64,000 nt of DNA from Haliclystus octoradiatus (GCA_916610825.1 OU744447.1:37565845-37629844); one strand, 5' to 3'; counted from the first letter of the stretch, positions 43,095 through 56,088 are shown. Notes: generated from the sequence alone by a model not told the origin. Numbers and translations are program-made.

Positions 43095-43285
43095 CAGTCA
43101 AACCTGCTATTACTGTTACCTCTATATAGCGGCCACCCGTCTACAGTGGTCACTCTAGACATGTCAAAACTCAAAAATAGTATTTTCTATTGAATCCACC
43201 CTATATATAAAGGCCATCTGTCTATATTGGTCAATTTGTCTACTTCCCATATATGACTGTTATATACAGGTTTCACTGTAGGTTG
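43095..43285. repeat. Dispersed TATAGCGGCCACC repeat
   Basis: CAGTCAAACCTGCTATTACT, CTATATAGCGGCCACCCGTC, TACAGTGGTCACT and a following TTATATACAGGTTTCACTGT make this a nearly complete member with inverted ends (AACCTG..CAGGTT). Confidence 0.7.
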
Positions 43286-44289
43286 AATTCGCTATGGATT
43301 TCACTTCAGATTATGAACATCTCGACATAATTTATTAAGTTTTTCTCTGATTGTTTCACAAACTATATTATAGGTTGAATTTCCAGACTTTAACAGGAGC
43401 AGGAATTTCAGTCTGAAATACTTTGGAGCCGGAAGTGGTGCTGGAGTCTTCATTTCTTACATTTTCGGAGTCCAACTCGAAGTCAGGTCCTCCTATTCCA
43501 ACTCTTTCCGCATTCCGAGTTTTACAATTCCGACAATATCAATCGTATAGTGGCACATTTCAAAAGCGGTCGACTGATAGCTCAGTGTTAGAGTATCCTA
43601 TTAAATGAGGGTTTCCGTCTTGCAAACTTATTGGATAGAGTCGTTAAATACATAAATTTGACCATGCTCAAAGTTTGAAAAGTGAAAGCTATTTTTCAAG
43701 CCACAAGTAATGCAGTGGGTCAGTGCACCCTGCACCATATTCGAAGACTGAGTTCAAAGGTCGTAGGTCAATTGTATGCCTTTAACTCGATTCACATGAA
43801 TTGAAAGTTAGAAAAAAGAAACTAGAAGATGGAAATTCAAGCAAAACAGAATTTGAACATGGAGAAATTTATTTCTCAATTTAATCAAATTATTTTTCCA
43901 GTACACAGGTACATTTGAGCATATATATACATAATTTTTTATTTCTTATTGCATATCTTAAATGCTCGTGGTAGATTTATAGAAAATGTATTTATGTATC
44001 AGATTTAATACCAATTTTAAAAATCGGTTTAATCAAATTTACACGTTTGTGACAAAAAGGCCTGGGCTAATTCCAGTACCCAAGTTTTCTTAATTTTTTT
44101 GCCATGAAATTGCCTCTGATTGCAAATTTATAGATTATTCCCAGAAACAAAAGTTACCAATTGAAAGGGGTCATCTATTGGGCAAAAGACTTAATGACTA
44201 GACTGAGTCCCGGGTAAGTTATAGCTCACAAATGCTTGGATAGTTTTAAATTTTGCTTATGAGGACATTAAGAAATATATATATAACAA

Positions 44290-44655
44290 AGATAACATGT
44301 ATGGCCCGATGCGTGGGCATAGTCTAAAACTAAGAAGCATGCAGGTCCATCCTAATGTTAACAGTAGCATCAAGAAATTTACGAAATATTGTGATTGACC
44401 TACCAAACGAAATATTGTGATTGCACCAACGTTGGCAACCTTCAAATCAAGATTAGATGCAATTGATTAATCAAAGCATTGTAAATGTTAATTTTCCGCT
44501 GCCTTTAAATTCAATACAAATAACTGCGTGTTTTAAATTTAGTAATGTGTATTTTATTGCTATATGTAAGTAAAGGCTAACACCTTCCTCTATCTGCCGG
44601 TTAGTATTGATCTTTACTGACAAAATATATCATATCATATCATATCATATCATTA
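44290..44655 (+). mobile_element. LINE 3'-end relic with (ATATC)n tail
   Basis: Broken frames spell the C-terminal ending common to CR1/L2-type reverse transcriptases: IVIDLPNEI, then after a +1 frame change VIAPTLATFKSRLDAID and a stop. About 165 bp of 3' untranslated sequence follows, ending in five ATATC-type repeats at about 44628-44653. A short direct duplication (GAAATATTGTGATTG at about 44382 and 44409) caused the frameshift. It is a different family from the one at 6486-7452, to judge from tail and sequence. Confidence 0.7.
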
Positions 44656-44729
44656 AGCTACAGTCTAGTATTACGCAAATCTGCATAATAAAAATCAATT
44701 ATTTCATTATTCCATTTCGTTTTGACCCG

Positions 44730-45062
44730 CAGGGGGGGTAACTTCCAATAGTTGGTATACGGGGACGTGCAAATTATTGAGGGTACCTATTCACTGTCTT
44801 CGAAATTTTTCAGGTATCTATTTCAGAATTTTCAAAATATTCGAGGTGTTGTTTTTCAATGAGCTAAATACGTTGATGTAAACCCACGAAATTGTAATCG
44901 GTTTTTAAATATGAGTCGATAAAAATATTGGGGTATACATTTTGGCCTGAATAAAATCTTTGAGGTATCGATTTTGGAAAAACTAAATTTTGGAGGGCAA
45001 CAGTTTGAGTTCAAATTGGCAGCCCCCCGTCCCTGAAATTTCTTGAGTTATCCCCCCGGGGT
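44730..45062 (+). mobile_element. GGGGGTAACT-family MITE, fifth copy
   Basis: The left end AGGGGGGGTAACTTCCA and right end AGTTATCCCCCCGGGG are inverted. The interior (GGTATACGGGGACGTGCAAA, GAGGGTACC, TTTGAGGTATCGATTTTGGA) matches the 24075 copy. About 333 bp. Confidence 0.8.
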
Positions 45063-46742
45063 TTTAACCTTTGTTTAATCAAAAGACATTTAGTGCGTTT
45101 GATCGTATTGAAATAAGAATAAATAAATGAATATATATATGAATGTATTAATTTCCGTAAAACAACATGTTGATTAACGTGTATAGAAAATTTTATTGAA
45201 AATTTATGATTAAAAATTATATAAAAAATAGTATGGAAGAAGTAGAAATCTTTCATTCATCATCTCACGATTTGGGATTAGAATAAAGGCAATCTTCCAA
45301 TTGTTTAATGGAAACTAAAAAGTATTGATAGATTTATTAAGATAATCGTGTTGATGAATAGGAATGGAATTGTATACTTCTCAACACAATAAATCCTTTC
45401 AAAACTACATAATTCTGTACTTGAAACGGCATTTCATTAATGTTATATTATAATTCAAAATCTTCTTAAATAGATCATTGAATTTCTTTACTAACCGACA
45501 TATTTTGTAAATCTCTCTTCTATTAAGAAGGATATCTCTAAATGTATATAGTTTATAAAATGTTATTTGTATTATTCAACCATAACAACATTACATTGGT
45601 AAATAATCTTAAATCTTATTAGAGTTTACATGTCTGTCTACAAGAGAATATACAGAACATAATAGGAACGTGCTGCCTATCCATCCTAATGACCCGCATT
45701 AGAAAATCTGCTTTGTTTACAGGTTTAGTTTATGTCTGTTACATAGACGCTCTCTAACAAAAACTGACAACATGACTCAGCTTAATGTTATAGCTGCACA
45801 CGTCGCCTTTTACCAGCCTTATTATTTAAATGCACGGGAGGGAATGAAATGGATCGATCTATATACTAGACAATTTAATAACATGTGTGTAAGTTTCTTT
45901 AACTAGGTAACTTGCAGTAAATGTAGCCCCATCTATGCTTTATGCTCGTTTTCATGGAAACGAAGGACTGGACAGCAGTCACATTTACATCCATTTAATT
46001 GACATTTGTTTACATATAGAAAATAAATTTTGAACACCGAAAATGAAACGAGCCAAATTTTCTCCCATGCAGTAACGCTCGCATTCTACGTGCCGGCATC
46101 TAATGTATCATAGATATTGATTGTTTTAATCCAGTAGCAGTTTTAGAACTTTAATTTATCATTGCAGTATAACTATACCTGATTAACATATTCAACAACT
46201 TATATTATGTGTTCGAATAGTACGTCGCTATTTATCAAGACCGAACCCTGTTAAAGTTTCAATAGTTTCGGAATGAAAGAAAACATGCCACGCCCAAGCA
46301 AAGCTAACTAATGACTTTGTTATATCTTCATAATAGGCCTTGATTTAATAAAGTGCGTAGATATAAAGCCTTTTTAATGATATTGTGTTCACTGTTGCTG
46401 ATGATAGTTAAGTGCTACTAGGTCTATAATTACTTTATAATCTTGTTCGCTGATGTTTACTTACCAGTTAATGTAGATATAATTAAATTGACCTAATTAG
46501 TATGTATTAAGATTGATCATTTGTTAGACCTATAAGACAGTAAGTCATTAAGTCTCGTTCTAGACTTGAACATTTGAAAGATCTTTGACGTCATAGCCTC
46601 AATCTCAACTTCTCTTGTACACGTTTCCATGCGTTGATCTATATGTATATAAGTACTTGATCAGACTTCAATCCATAAGATAAATAGAATTGACCATTTG
46701 AGACATAGTCTACTCGACGATAAAACTTTAAAAGTTGCAAAC

Positions 46743-49700
46743 ATGACGATGACAGAGAAAAAAACTGACCGGTTACGAACGTTAGAGAAACGAAGAGGTT
46801 CGTCGCCTAAACCTGAAAAAGTAGAAAAAACTGCAAGAATTGTGGTACTCGGTGAAGCTGGTGTTGGAAAAACTGGTACGTTAATACTTTTATTATAAAT
46901 TGATTAAGCAAGATATATATATATATATGTCCATCTATTTTTTACTTTATAAGTATTTTGTATTTTATCCTATTCAAAAGTCAGAGAAAAAATGCAATTA
47001 TGGGATTTACAAAAATGCATTCCAAACCAAAATATTATTGCTTCGAGTGGCAACTATCAGTTAAATTAAGATAATTTAATAAAAATATTTATTATGCTCC
47101 GTTAAAATAATGAGTGGGTAAACTGATGTCATGATTATATTGAAATTTCAATATAAAATAACCAAAAAAGTAAAGGGCCGATGAGAAGTAATACACCGAC
47201 TACAAACATTAACTTATCTATCAAACACAAATATTTGTCGTGTAACTACATTCATTTTTGTATAGATATTTTCAAAGTTGTTATTTACCACAAATATTCA
47301 AAAAAGTTAGTTCGAGCGTGTTTTCTCGTATCGCTTGAGTCATTGAAATTTTTCAAGGTTTGGTTTGCGGCCTTGCCATGCATTCGACACTCGATTAGAA
47401 CATAGTTTATCTAATGAGGTACAAATAATCTATGATAGTTCAAATTTATTTTAATAGTTTACAAATCAAAATGAATAATGATTATGTCGGGTTATGTCGT
47501 AATTGTGAGGTTTCTGAAAGTGATATTCCATATATACTTCAAGTTTTGAAGTTGCATGGTATATTTTATGGTTACGAATTTATGTATATTATCAATATGT
47601 TGTCCTACTAAAATAATTTTAAAATGGTAATACATTAGATATAGTATCATTTAATATACATAACAAAATATTGTGGTCTTGCAAAATACAAAGGCATGAA
47701 TTGTTTTGTGTGATTTGATGGGTATAACTTGCAATAAATTTGATAATTCCTATAGTGAACTTTTGCAAGGTTGGTCACCTGATAGATAGTTCCACCAAAA
47801 GTAGTATATTATTTTTTAGTTTTTTTTATATATGTAACATTTTTGTTTTCCATTTTTGTAATATGCACGCGGTGGGTTTAACGGTCCTTTGAACACTGGA
47901 TATTTCAAAATAGATTAAGGTCTACAAAAATAAATGTATCAGACTATGTTTAGTCACGGTTTAATAGAACTTTATTTGAAAAACAAGATTTTATTTCTAA
48001 CTATATATATATATATTAGCCATTGTTTCGTAACTTTCATCAAATTGCTAGAAAAATTATGCTAAAAATCACACATTGTTGTGCCAGGATACAGCTCTTA
48101 GCAGACATAATTTTGGCGAGAAATTCATATAAAAAGAAGGATATATAGAAGATACATTTACGTTTATCTTCGTATTTTAAAAAATTTCTTATAGATGATT
48201 ATTTTGTGTTATATAGATAGATAGAAATGACATTTAATCAATCACCCTTCATTTTTAAATACAGATCAGCAGTTTTCTGCGGTTTTCTTGAGAACATATT
48301 TCAATAGAAATGTGTTAAGTCTGAATGATTATATACGGTCTTCATAAAAGGATTAATTCCATTTCAAAATATAATCTTTTGTAAATTTTTTATAAATCGT
48401 GACATCAAAATGATAGTATTGATGAAAAGTAATATTTTTTCTTTTGTCTGTTAACGTTTTTTAAGCTCACCACTGTTTTTACATACTATTTTTAAATGAT
48501 ATATGACGTCAAATGTAGGTCTTAATATTTCCTTATTGAGTTTGAATATTTGTGAATGAATTAATATGAATATAGAATTGTGACTTATATTATATATTTT
48601 TATACCAATTTGTGCTTGAAGAACAAATTCATTTCTTGTCTTACAATGTTACTATAAACCACGTATTACTTTTTGACCTTCTGATACCTCTCTTTCATTA
48701 TTGGATAGATTTTCAGCCATCTTTAAATAAAGCTTTGTCTTTCTGTGACATGTATATGCTTTAATATGATGGGGTGTCATAGAACAATTGAATTCCAATA
48801 AAAGATAATAAACTCTCGTCAGATTTAGTTCGCGATCTGTTTATCTATTCATTTTTAAGCTCTACGTATTCGCTAATGTCAACTTTTGAGCATTTCAAAG
48901 AAAAATCCTTGGTCTGCATATGGTATAAACATCTTTTCTTTATTTGAGAATATGTTGGGTCGATAAAAAAGAGTTTAAGAATTGTTTTGCTTAAAATAAG
49001 AAAATGTTTTCTTGTCGTGTAGACAAATGTGTATATGTTCTTGTTTCGATCAAAAATGTCTTAATTTTTGAGAAAAAAATTCTTATCTAGTTTTAAATAC
49101 AATGATTCTTGAATGAAGTAAAATTTTCTATAGAAGTGGAGTCCAATATTTTATATTCGGAACCGCAAGCAGCAGGAAAGTACAATATTCGTTATTGACG
49201 ACTATATATGCCGTTAGATTTATTTGGAGAATGATAAGTGTGTTCCACCAAACAGTTATATAGCAGCTGGAAAAGTGATAGCCTACTTGAACATAAACTT
49301 TTGGTTCGTATCTGTCTGCACGCAGGCTAGAAACGTGATCTCAGTGACAAACCTAAAGAAATCCATGAATTCAAATAAAAATTTCCATCATTTTCAAATG
49401 TTGAAAGTTTCCAATTTTAAACTTGAATTCAAGCTAAAGTAGATATATCTTTAATCATTTATAAACGTGCAATTTATATCATATATGCAAAATAAGAGTT
49501 GTGCTTCAGAATATCAGAATCAATTAATAACACGATCATTGATTTTTTTTGATAGTCTGGAAGTAAATACCGTAGGAGAGTAGACGTAAATTCACAACAG
49601 ACCGCAATGTACGAAACACAGGGAAGTTACAACTTCTTTTTCATAATCATGTTCATCAAAACAAGGATACATGGATCCATCAAATTTATATTTTGGCGTT

Positions 49701-52700
49701 GCATTTGTTTTTAGAGGGAGTTAAATCGTTTCAGAATGAGAAATTTATAAAGATAACTTCACACGTTTATCTAGAATTAAACTGTAGTGACCCCTTGCTA
49801 ATGTATTTTAATCAACATATATCTAGGCACGTTCATTCTACAGGTCATGAACAAGGTTAATATCTTTTTGATATGTTAACACTGATAGCTATATAGATTA
49901 TAGATGTATGGTGATGTTTATGCAGGCTAGTTCACTTGGCTACATTTATTTTAGTTTAATTAATTGTCGTTATTAGGGGGGACCAATTAATTAAGACATG
50001 AACGAGGAGGGAATGGATGTGCCATTTTTTTAAATCTATATTGCAGTTGAGAAAAATACTTTTTGGAGAATTTTTGGGTCTCCTTTATTGACTTTCTAAA
50101 CAATTTTGAAAAAAATAATGAATTTGAAGCCAACTTTTTCTATATTTGTGGAAGTTTTTTGGTAGCAATTGGTACTAATGAAATGTTGCAAGATGTATTG
50201 TATCTGTTCTAACTGCGTGGTGCAAATAATAAATCAGCAAAGAAGATTGTTTATTATTTTAACACGTAGTTAAAAATTACACAGATAATATTTCAATAAT
50301 CATATTACCAACTTCAACTAATTTTAGCAACAGCAAGTCCCCATTCATTAATATATTTCCTATACATCGTAAGTCAAAATAGGTGGGTCATAAATTGTTT
50401 TGATTGACATTACAATAAATGCATCTAACACTGAGTGACGTCATTTGTTTGTCACTTCTGTCAAAAAGGACATCGATGGTGGCAGTTCATAGCATGGATA
50501 AATAAATATCTCAAATCTATAATCTTTGCTCAGTAGGGCTATTCCATTCAGTTTGTTGTCCTTTATATATTTTTGTTAACATCTATCAATTTAAAACACC
50601 CTATGCCCACTGTGGCTTTTTTAAGCTTTAATCCATTCCAATCTACTTTAGATAATACGTTTAATGATCTTTGAGGCGTAGACTTTGCTAGAATATATCC
50701 ATTCTATGCAATCCTGCAACCGTGATACGCTATTCCATTGTGACAAGAAATGGGCCATATATAGACAATAGAAACATATAATTATCCGTGACCGTTCATG
50801 TTTGATAAACTATGGGAGACAACCCATATTAGAAGTAGTTTTTCGGGACAAAATAACAAGAAAATAAGAAAATTTGCATTTAATTAAAATAGGTTTAAAC
50901 TTGATATATGAAAACGTTTTCTAGCTATATGTGGTTAAAGTGTGTATAATTTTGTTTCATTCAAAAATGTGTTTATTTTAAGAAAGATATTCCCTCAAAA
51001 ATTTACAGTGAGCTATAGCAACATCGACAGGAAAGATATTGCAAGAATACCTTCATCATAGCTTCATTCATCTTCATTCTTTAATACAAGAATATTTAGC
51101 CTTGATTCGAGTTTTTTATAACGCAAAATTTACAGTACATATCTATTTGCTTAACTTAAGAGCGTTTTATATTGCAACAAGTCCAAATCGTTTGAAAATT
51201 CAACATGAATAGGAACAATTATTATTTCTTGGAACAAGAAATTTATGCTTGAAAACTGACCTTGAATCAAGATGAATGTTCTTGCAAGAATTGCAATCTT
51301 CTAATGTGGAACAGATATCAGATGTTAGAAGTATGAGTTAAGACGTAATTGATTAATGTTACAGTTTAACCATGACCAATTGATCCGTAAACGCCCTATA
51401 TTTTGTCTAGATAAGACGTGATTTTCTCGGTTGGGAATTCTCCCGTACTTTTCACAATATTGACAGATGTGTGCCTTCTTGAGAATTTTTTAGCCTCCTA
51501 CAATTTTAGGTTTACATAGAAGCGATACATCAAAGGTGCTGAAAAACGTATTATTCCATGACATTTTGCTTCAAAATTACTATTTGGTCACCTCACATCA
51601 GGAATCTCCGTACCTATACTAGGACATGTATCGGATTCCCAACTGGAAACCGGAAACTTCTCCATGTTTTCTTTAATTTATTGCTCACATTGATAAAAAT
51701 TAATTGACTTAAAACGAAATTAAATTTTTGTCAGAGCTAAATCTCATCATAGAAATCCGGGTATCTCCGTTTCATTAAGATACTACTCACTAGATAATAC
51801 TACCTACTCACAGAAGCCTTTGTCTATAGATCAACGTTATCACCTCTGGAGAGTCTATTACGAAGTTGAGAACTTTATTGGTGTACTCAAGTCAAGATAT
51901 CATACTCTGATAATCTCTGAAGTCTTCATATACTGAAGAGAGCATTTAGAAATAGATCGTTTTTCTCATTATATCACAATGTCATGTGTGTCTCCTCGTC
52001 ATGTCATTCAAATTAATGTATATAATTATTCATTTTACTCGGCTCGCATTGGATAGATGCCAGTCACATGATTTTCTTGACATCATGTTTGCGTTCCTTC
52101 AAAGCCAGGTTCGTGAATTTTGCACAAAGCCCGTGGAAATAATATCACGAATTGAATACCCTTTTGGGTAATTTGGTAACCATTCTAAATAACACGCAAC
52201 AACTATAACAACAGTGTGATTAGATAATATATATTTAAATTTATATCATAATATTTTCGCTGCCCTTCGGTAACTTCTTCAGTGATAATTTAATAAAACA
52301 CGAAATCATATAAAGATTTTAATAAATCAATTAAGTCAGTAGAATACCCTTTTGTTTAAAAGGAAAACCTAGTTTTCAATAGAACGAGAATGACAACTTT
52401 CGAGCATCAAAACTTATGTGTCCCAACTCTTATAAAAAGATAGCTCCGGTAGTTACGTCGTTGTTTTCGGGATCGCGATTGTAGTAGCTCCGTAGTACGG
52501 TAGATTGTCAGAATTGCTTTTCACGAGCATTTATGTAAACATAATATTATTAACTTGTATGCCCTTTTTTGTTAATTCCATCATTTATCACAACAAGGCA
52601 AGCTAGCAGGATTTTTCATCAGGTTAAGTAGTTTGTTAGTTGGTTAGTGTTTTTGAGCTTGCGTGGGTTTAATAGCTGGATACTTTTCCTGGTACTAACT

Positions 52701-54630
52701 AACAGTGCTAGCGATTGTATCCAAAACATTGCGGGGATAGGTCCAACTGGGTCCAACGCCCTAGCAATATATTCAGCTTATCAGTACTGATCTGCATATT
52801 TGAGAGTTTCAGTACTGCCATACTAATACCTTCAAAAGTTAACGATGTTCGCAATTTGTGTCTCAAAATTGCCTGAAATTGTCTCAAACGTTTTTTGTTT
52901 TTTTTTGGGGGGGGGGTATCACTTGTGTCTCCAGGAATTACTTGTTGATTATTACTTGATGGTTCTGAACTTGCATAATCATCCAGAATCTTCTTCTTCG
53001 TTTCTAGCTTTGATTGTAAGATGTTTAACAAAACGTTTCCTACCTGAATATATCAAAGGCCGTGATACATCAGATGTTTTTAAAACACAAAATGACGAAC
53101 AAACGGCGGTTAACCTTGAATTGTACGATTGTAATAACCAGGTAAGTCAATAATTATCAAATTTAAAAGTATAAAATGATATTATCCGTATTGTACGATC
53201 CATAATTAATTCGCAATCGAAGTGTTGAATCAATCAATTACATAATCAGAACATTGTGTACCAGTAAATTTATGGCCATACTCTTCTTACCTCAAATTCC
53301 GGTTGGGGGGGGGGGTAAAAATCCCATACGATGGCTATACGGGACATGCCACTTTTTGTTCCTTATTCAAGATGAGAAAAATATCTTTTGGTTGGGAAAT
53401 TTAAGATATTGTAACTTTTTAGGTCAACTTTTTTTCCTTTCTAGATAAGTTTGAAATTCAAAGAGATTTGAAAAACAAATAGAGTATTGAACTTTTTTAT
53501 GTTGTAACTTTTTGAGTCTCCTTTTTGGCTTTCTAGAGAAATTTGAAATTTGGAGAATAAAAATAAAAAAATTGAATGTTTTTTATAACTTTGTTCTAAT
53601 GTAAACATTTTATTGAAAAATAGTCCAGCTCAAGTACTTTAGACTGCCAGTTCACTTGACTGTCATATTGACGAAGGTATAAAACTCTCGATATTGAAGT
53701 TTAAATTAAATTACTAATGTCTCTGCTGTAATCGGATTTATTTAATCTCTGGCACTACCCACAGATCATATGAATCCGATTAAAAATTATCTTTAAATGA
53801 GCCTTTTATTACATCCTCTCAAAAGATATAAATCGATATTGTACTGAGTACTGTACATATAAATAATAAAACTTGTGCAATATTTGCTATCCATCTATCG
53901 ACGTCTGGATTTTATAGCTAAATCTGGGTTGATTCAATTGGAATACTATTATGGACATTGCTAGAGTGACCACTATATATAGGTGGTCTTTACATACAGG
54001 ATTGATTCAATAGAAAATACTATTATGGACATTGAAATAGTGACCACTATAGACAGGTGACCGCTATATATAGGTGGTCTTTACATACAGGGTTGATTCA
54101 ATAGAAAATACTATTATGGACATTGAAAGAGTGACCACTATAGACAGGTGACCGCTATATAGAGGTGACCGTCTTAGCAGGTTTACATACATAGTAATCA
54201 AGATGTATCTTGTTTTGCATGTTAGGATCAAAATACAATCGCTTCAGCTGATGGATTTGTGCTCATTTACAGCGTAGCAAATCGCAGTACTATGAAATTG
54301 CTATTACAGAAACTAGATATGATTAGAAATATACATGGCGGTGACATACCAATTGCAATCGTAGCAAATAAAAGAGATTTAAATCACTTAAGAAATGTAT
54401 CAACTGTTGAAGGTATTGAATTTGCAAGTGTTAACAAAGCAAGTTTCTTCTGTGAATTATCAGTGGCAAAAGATTATGAAACGATACCACAATTATTTGT
54501 TGAACTTTTCAAATGTATTGAAACGAGAAGAACAGATGTTATCTTACAAAGACGTGCTATTAAACCAAAACGAGTCAACAAAATGATGATGAATATTAAA
54601 GATATGGTGAAAAGAACAAATAACCAATGA
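46743..54630 (+). CDS. RERG/RASL11-like small GTPase with degenerate switches, three exons, 223 aa
   Basis: Exons 46743-46875, 53008-53141, 54226-54630; phases 1 and 0. The start is ATG 46743. A basic 30-residue N-terminal extension precedes G1 GEAGVGKT (37-44), then LIVRCLTKRFLPEY (46-59), which closely matches RERG/RASL11 proteins as I recall them. The G2/switch I region (60-75) lacks the usual YDPTLE.TY. G3 reads DCNNQ (85-89) where DTAGQ is expected, so the invariant Gly of DxxG is missing, and the switch II segment before GFVLIYS is about 8 residues shorter. G4 NKRD (137-140) and a G5-like ELSVAKD are present. The tail is basic with no CAAX box, as in RERG. It probably binds nucleotide but may hydrolyse or signal abnormally. 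Role unknown; related proteins restrain growth signalling. Confidence 0.85.
52045..52460 (+). repeat. Dispersed repeat family C, copy 4, split by an insertion
   Basis: The left part (GATGCCAGTCACATGATTTT, CAAAGCCAGGTTCGTGAATT) ends at 52166 and the right part resumes at about 52355 (AAAACCTAGTTTTCAATAGA, ACGAGAATGACAACTTTCGA, AGATAGCTCCG). Together they match 42715-42905 in order. Confidence 0.65.
52154..52354. mobile_element. 175-bp insertion with 13-bp target-site duplication
   Basis: GAATACCCTTTTG occurs at 52154-52166 and 52342-52354, flanking 175 bp (52167-52341) that is absent from other copies of repeat family C. The insert has no clear terminal inverted repeats and no frame. A 13-bp duplication fits target-primed retrotransposition of a short non-autonomous element. 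Confidence 0.75.
53300..53480. mobile_element. GGGGGTAA-family MITE relic
   Basis: A run of G followed by GTAAAAATCCCATACGATGG, CTATACGGGACATGCCA and AGATGAGAAAAATATCTTTT resembles the left part of the 16936-17583 copy. The right end was not found. It lies in GTPase intron 2. Confidence 0.55.
53935..54190. repeat. Tandem array of the TATAGCGGTGACC repeat
   Basis: Three units, the last two about 91 bp apart: each has CTATTATGGACATTG, AGTGACCACTATAGACAGGT, GACCGCTATATA, GGTGGTCTTTACATACAGG and TTGATTCAATAGAAAATA. It ends only about 35 bp from GTPase exon 3. Confidence 0.8.
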
Positions 54631-54754
54631 GATTGCAATATTAGTAATCACGTGATGTTGTGTATATAAATATAACCGATTATATATGAGCTGCCATTTT
54701 TTGCAAGAGTGATTCTTAATTGCACCAATTTAAATAGTATATCATGGACTATTG

Positions 54755-55235
54755 TTTGGGCCAATCAACACCACCTTATCCTCAGCGGTATACCAGATGT
54801 ATTGTTGGTTGTCACGAACCAATCAGAGGATGTTATTCACAGACGTGTTGGCTATATTATCCAATAAGAACGCACCTTTCAAAAAGATGTTAAATATAGT
54901 TGTCAGTATAGGAATAAGAATACACTTTTCAAACACATTCCTTTATTAGCCAGTAAGAATGCATGCACGTTTCAATAATTAACGCCTTGGTCCTGTAAAC
55001 CGATCAGATTTCATCTCACAGACATTTGTTTGTAGATTGAACTTAGACGTACAAAATGTTCAATAACGAATTAATTTTTTCTATCAGCTAGAACGAAACT
55101 TCGAATAACGTGTTGGTAGATCTTTACCAATAAGAATTCACATTTCGACAACGTGTTGGTGTTTAAACCCATCAGAACGACATTCCCTTCAATAACGAGT
55201 TGGTTTTCCCCGAGCCAATAATGATTCATTCTCTT
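54755..55235. repeat. Degenerate tandem repeat, CCAATAAGAAT..CAATAACGTGTTGGT unit
   Basis: Eight or so diverged units of about 45-65 bp recur: AACCAATCAGAGGATG, TATCCAATAAGAACGCACCT, TAGCCAGTAAGAATGCATGC, CCAATAAGAATTCACATTTC followed by GACAACGTGTTGGT, CATCAGAACGACATTCCC followed by TTCAATAACGAGTTGGT. Several units contain CCAAT. They lie 125 bp or more after the GTPase stop. Confidence 0.7.
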
Positions 55236-55494
55236 ATTTACATATACATCATAACGAGTATAACAACTGATGTATAATTTATGTTGTAACACTTTCAGAC
55301 ATATCTATTTGAGATATAATACTGAACGGTTTGTTAATTACCATGAAAATATATTTATTCTAAATAACTGAATCATGATGTTTATTTGTTGTTGTTTAAC
55401 CTAATATCCTTCAGCTTTGTTTTCACAGCAAATTTTGAAATTCCTGCTTAGGATAAAATATTCTTGATTTTCATCATTTTAGAATGTCCAGCCA

Positions 55495-55655
55495 GAATAG
55501 TTATAAAGGCATAAAATTTACCAGCGGCCTTTGTGCGCTCGATCTTCGTAATATTGCGTAGTGGACTGATACATTGCACTACAATTGTGGTTTGATAAAT
55601 GACATTCAGTTTTCAACTTTGAGCACCCAAGGTGCGATGCCTTTATGCTTTATGG
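55495..55655. repeat. Dispersed 'AAAGGCATAAA..GGTGCGATGCCTTTATGC' element
   Basis: The left end TATAAAGGCATAAA and right end GATGCCTTTATGCTTTATG are loosely inverted. The interior TTTTCAACTTTGAGCACCCA matches 15525-15550 and the AAGGTGCGATG word recurs at 39660-39671. Confidence 0.55.
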
Positions 55656-56088
55656 TTATGAAGCTATTTCTAATTTGATATTATATATGCAGGAATGCGG
55701 AACTGCATCGATATTCGAGAATGTTTTTAACAGTTTTTGATCGAAGGCGATGTGAAATTTTGAAAATATTCACAAGGGAAATGCACTTAAAAGAAGAAAA
55801 TAATGAAACAAATTAATATAAAAGCATGAAAAGAAATGAAAAAGATTGACAAATAATCAAAAACTAAACATAAAAAAAATTATTGGCATAGAATATACAC
55901 TCAATGTCATTTCAGAATTTTGAAAAAGATATTTTTTAACATTTAAATGTCAGCCGGTATATATACTATAAATATTGAAGAGTTAAAAAGAAATAATTTA
56001 TAAACTTACAAGATTTTTAGCAATAGAATGTTAAATTTATATCCTATAGCACATTTTAACTATATCTATCTTGTAATTTTATATAATA

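Larger units (their letters stand above)
38582..46742. other. Repeat-rich intergenic region (8 kb) between bHLH and GTPase genes
   Basis: No gene supported. It holds the CAAACCCAGGCTCGCGAAAT repeat family (three copies), a GAT microsatellite (about 39957-39979), an unassigned repeat with open frames on both strands (39990-40440), an A-rich tract (42368-42398), a TATAGCGGCCACC repeat, a LINE relic and a MITE. About 45500-46740 lacks recognised repeats and is the presumed upstream region of the GTPase gene. Confidence 0.5.
46876..53007. other. GTPase intron 1, 6.1 kb
   Basis: AT-rich. A TA dinucleotide run follows the donor (about 46914-46930). A foldback-family fragment (GTCTGCACGCAGGCTAG, 49315-49331), a GGGG..AATTA MITE relic (about 49975-50110), repeat family C with nested insert (52045-52460) and a copy of the sequence upstream of the 24638 array (about 52580-52700) are recognisable. 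No coding exon seen. Confidence 0.5.
54631..56088. other. Intergenic region downstream of the GTPase gene
   Basis: Contains the degenerate tandem array (54755-55235), a dispersed repeat (55495-55655) and AT-rich sequence with no recognised gene. No AATAAA close to the GTPase stop is obvious. Confidence 0.5.

Noticed and set aside
43560-43640. tRNA-like sequence (GATAGCTCAGTGTTAGAGTA)
   Set aside because: It has an A-box but no usable B-box at the right distance and no closing acceptor stem; at most a decayed SINE head.
46698-46742. Upstream TTG start for the GTPase
   Set aside because: It is not an ATG in the genomic sequence; the first in-frame ATG is at 46743.
52845-53007. Start of the long open frame upstream of GTPase exon 2
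   Set aside because: The stretch before 53008 is a G-run and pyrimidine-rich intron end; only the part after TTTCTAG matches the Ras fold and continues exon 1 in phase.
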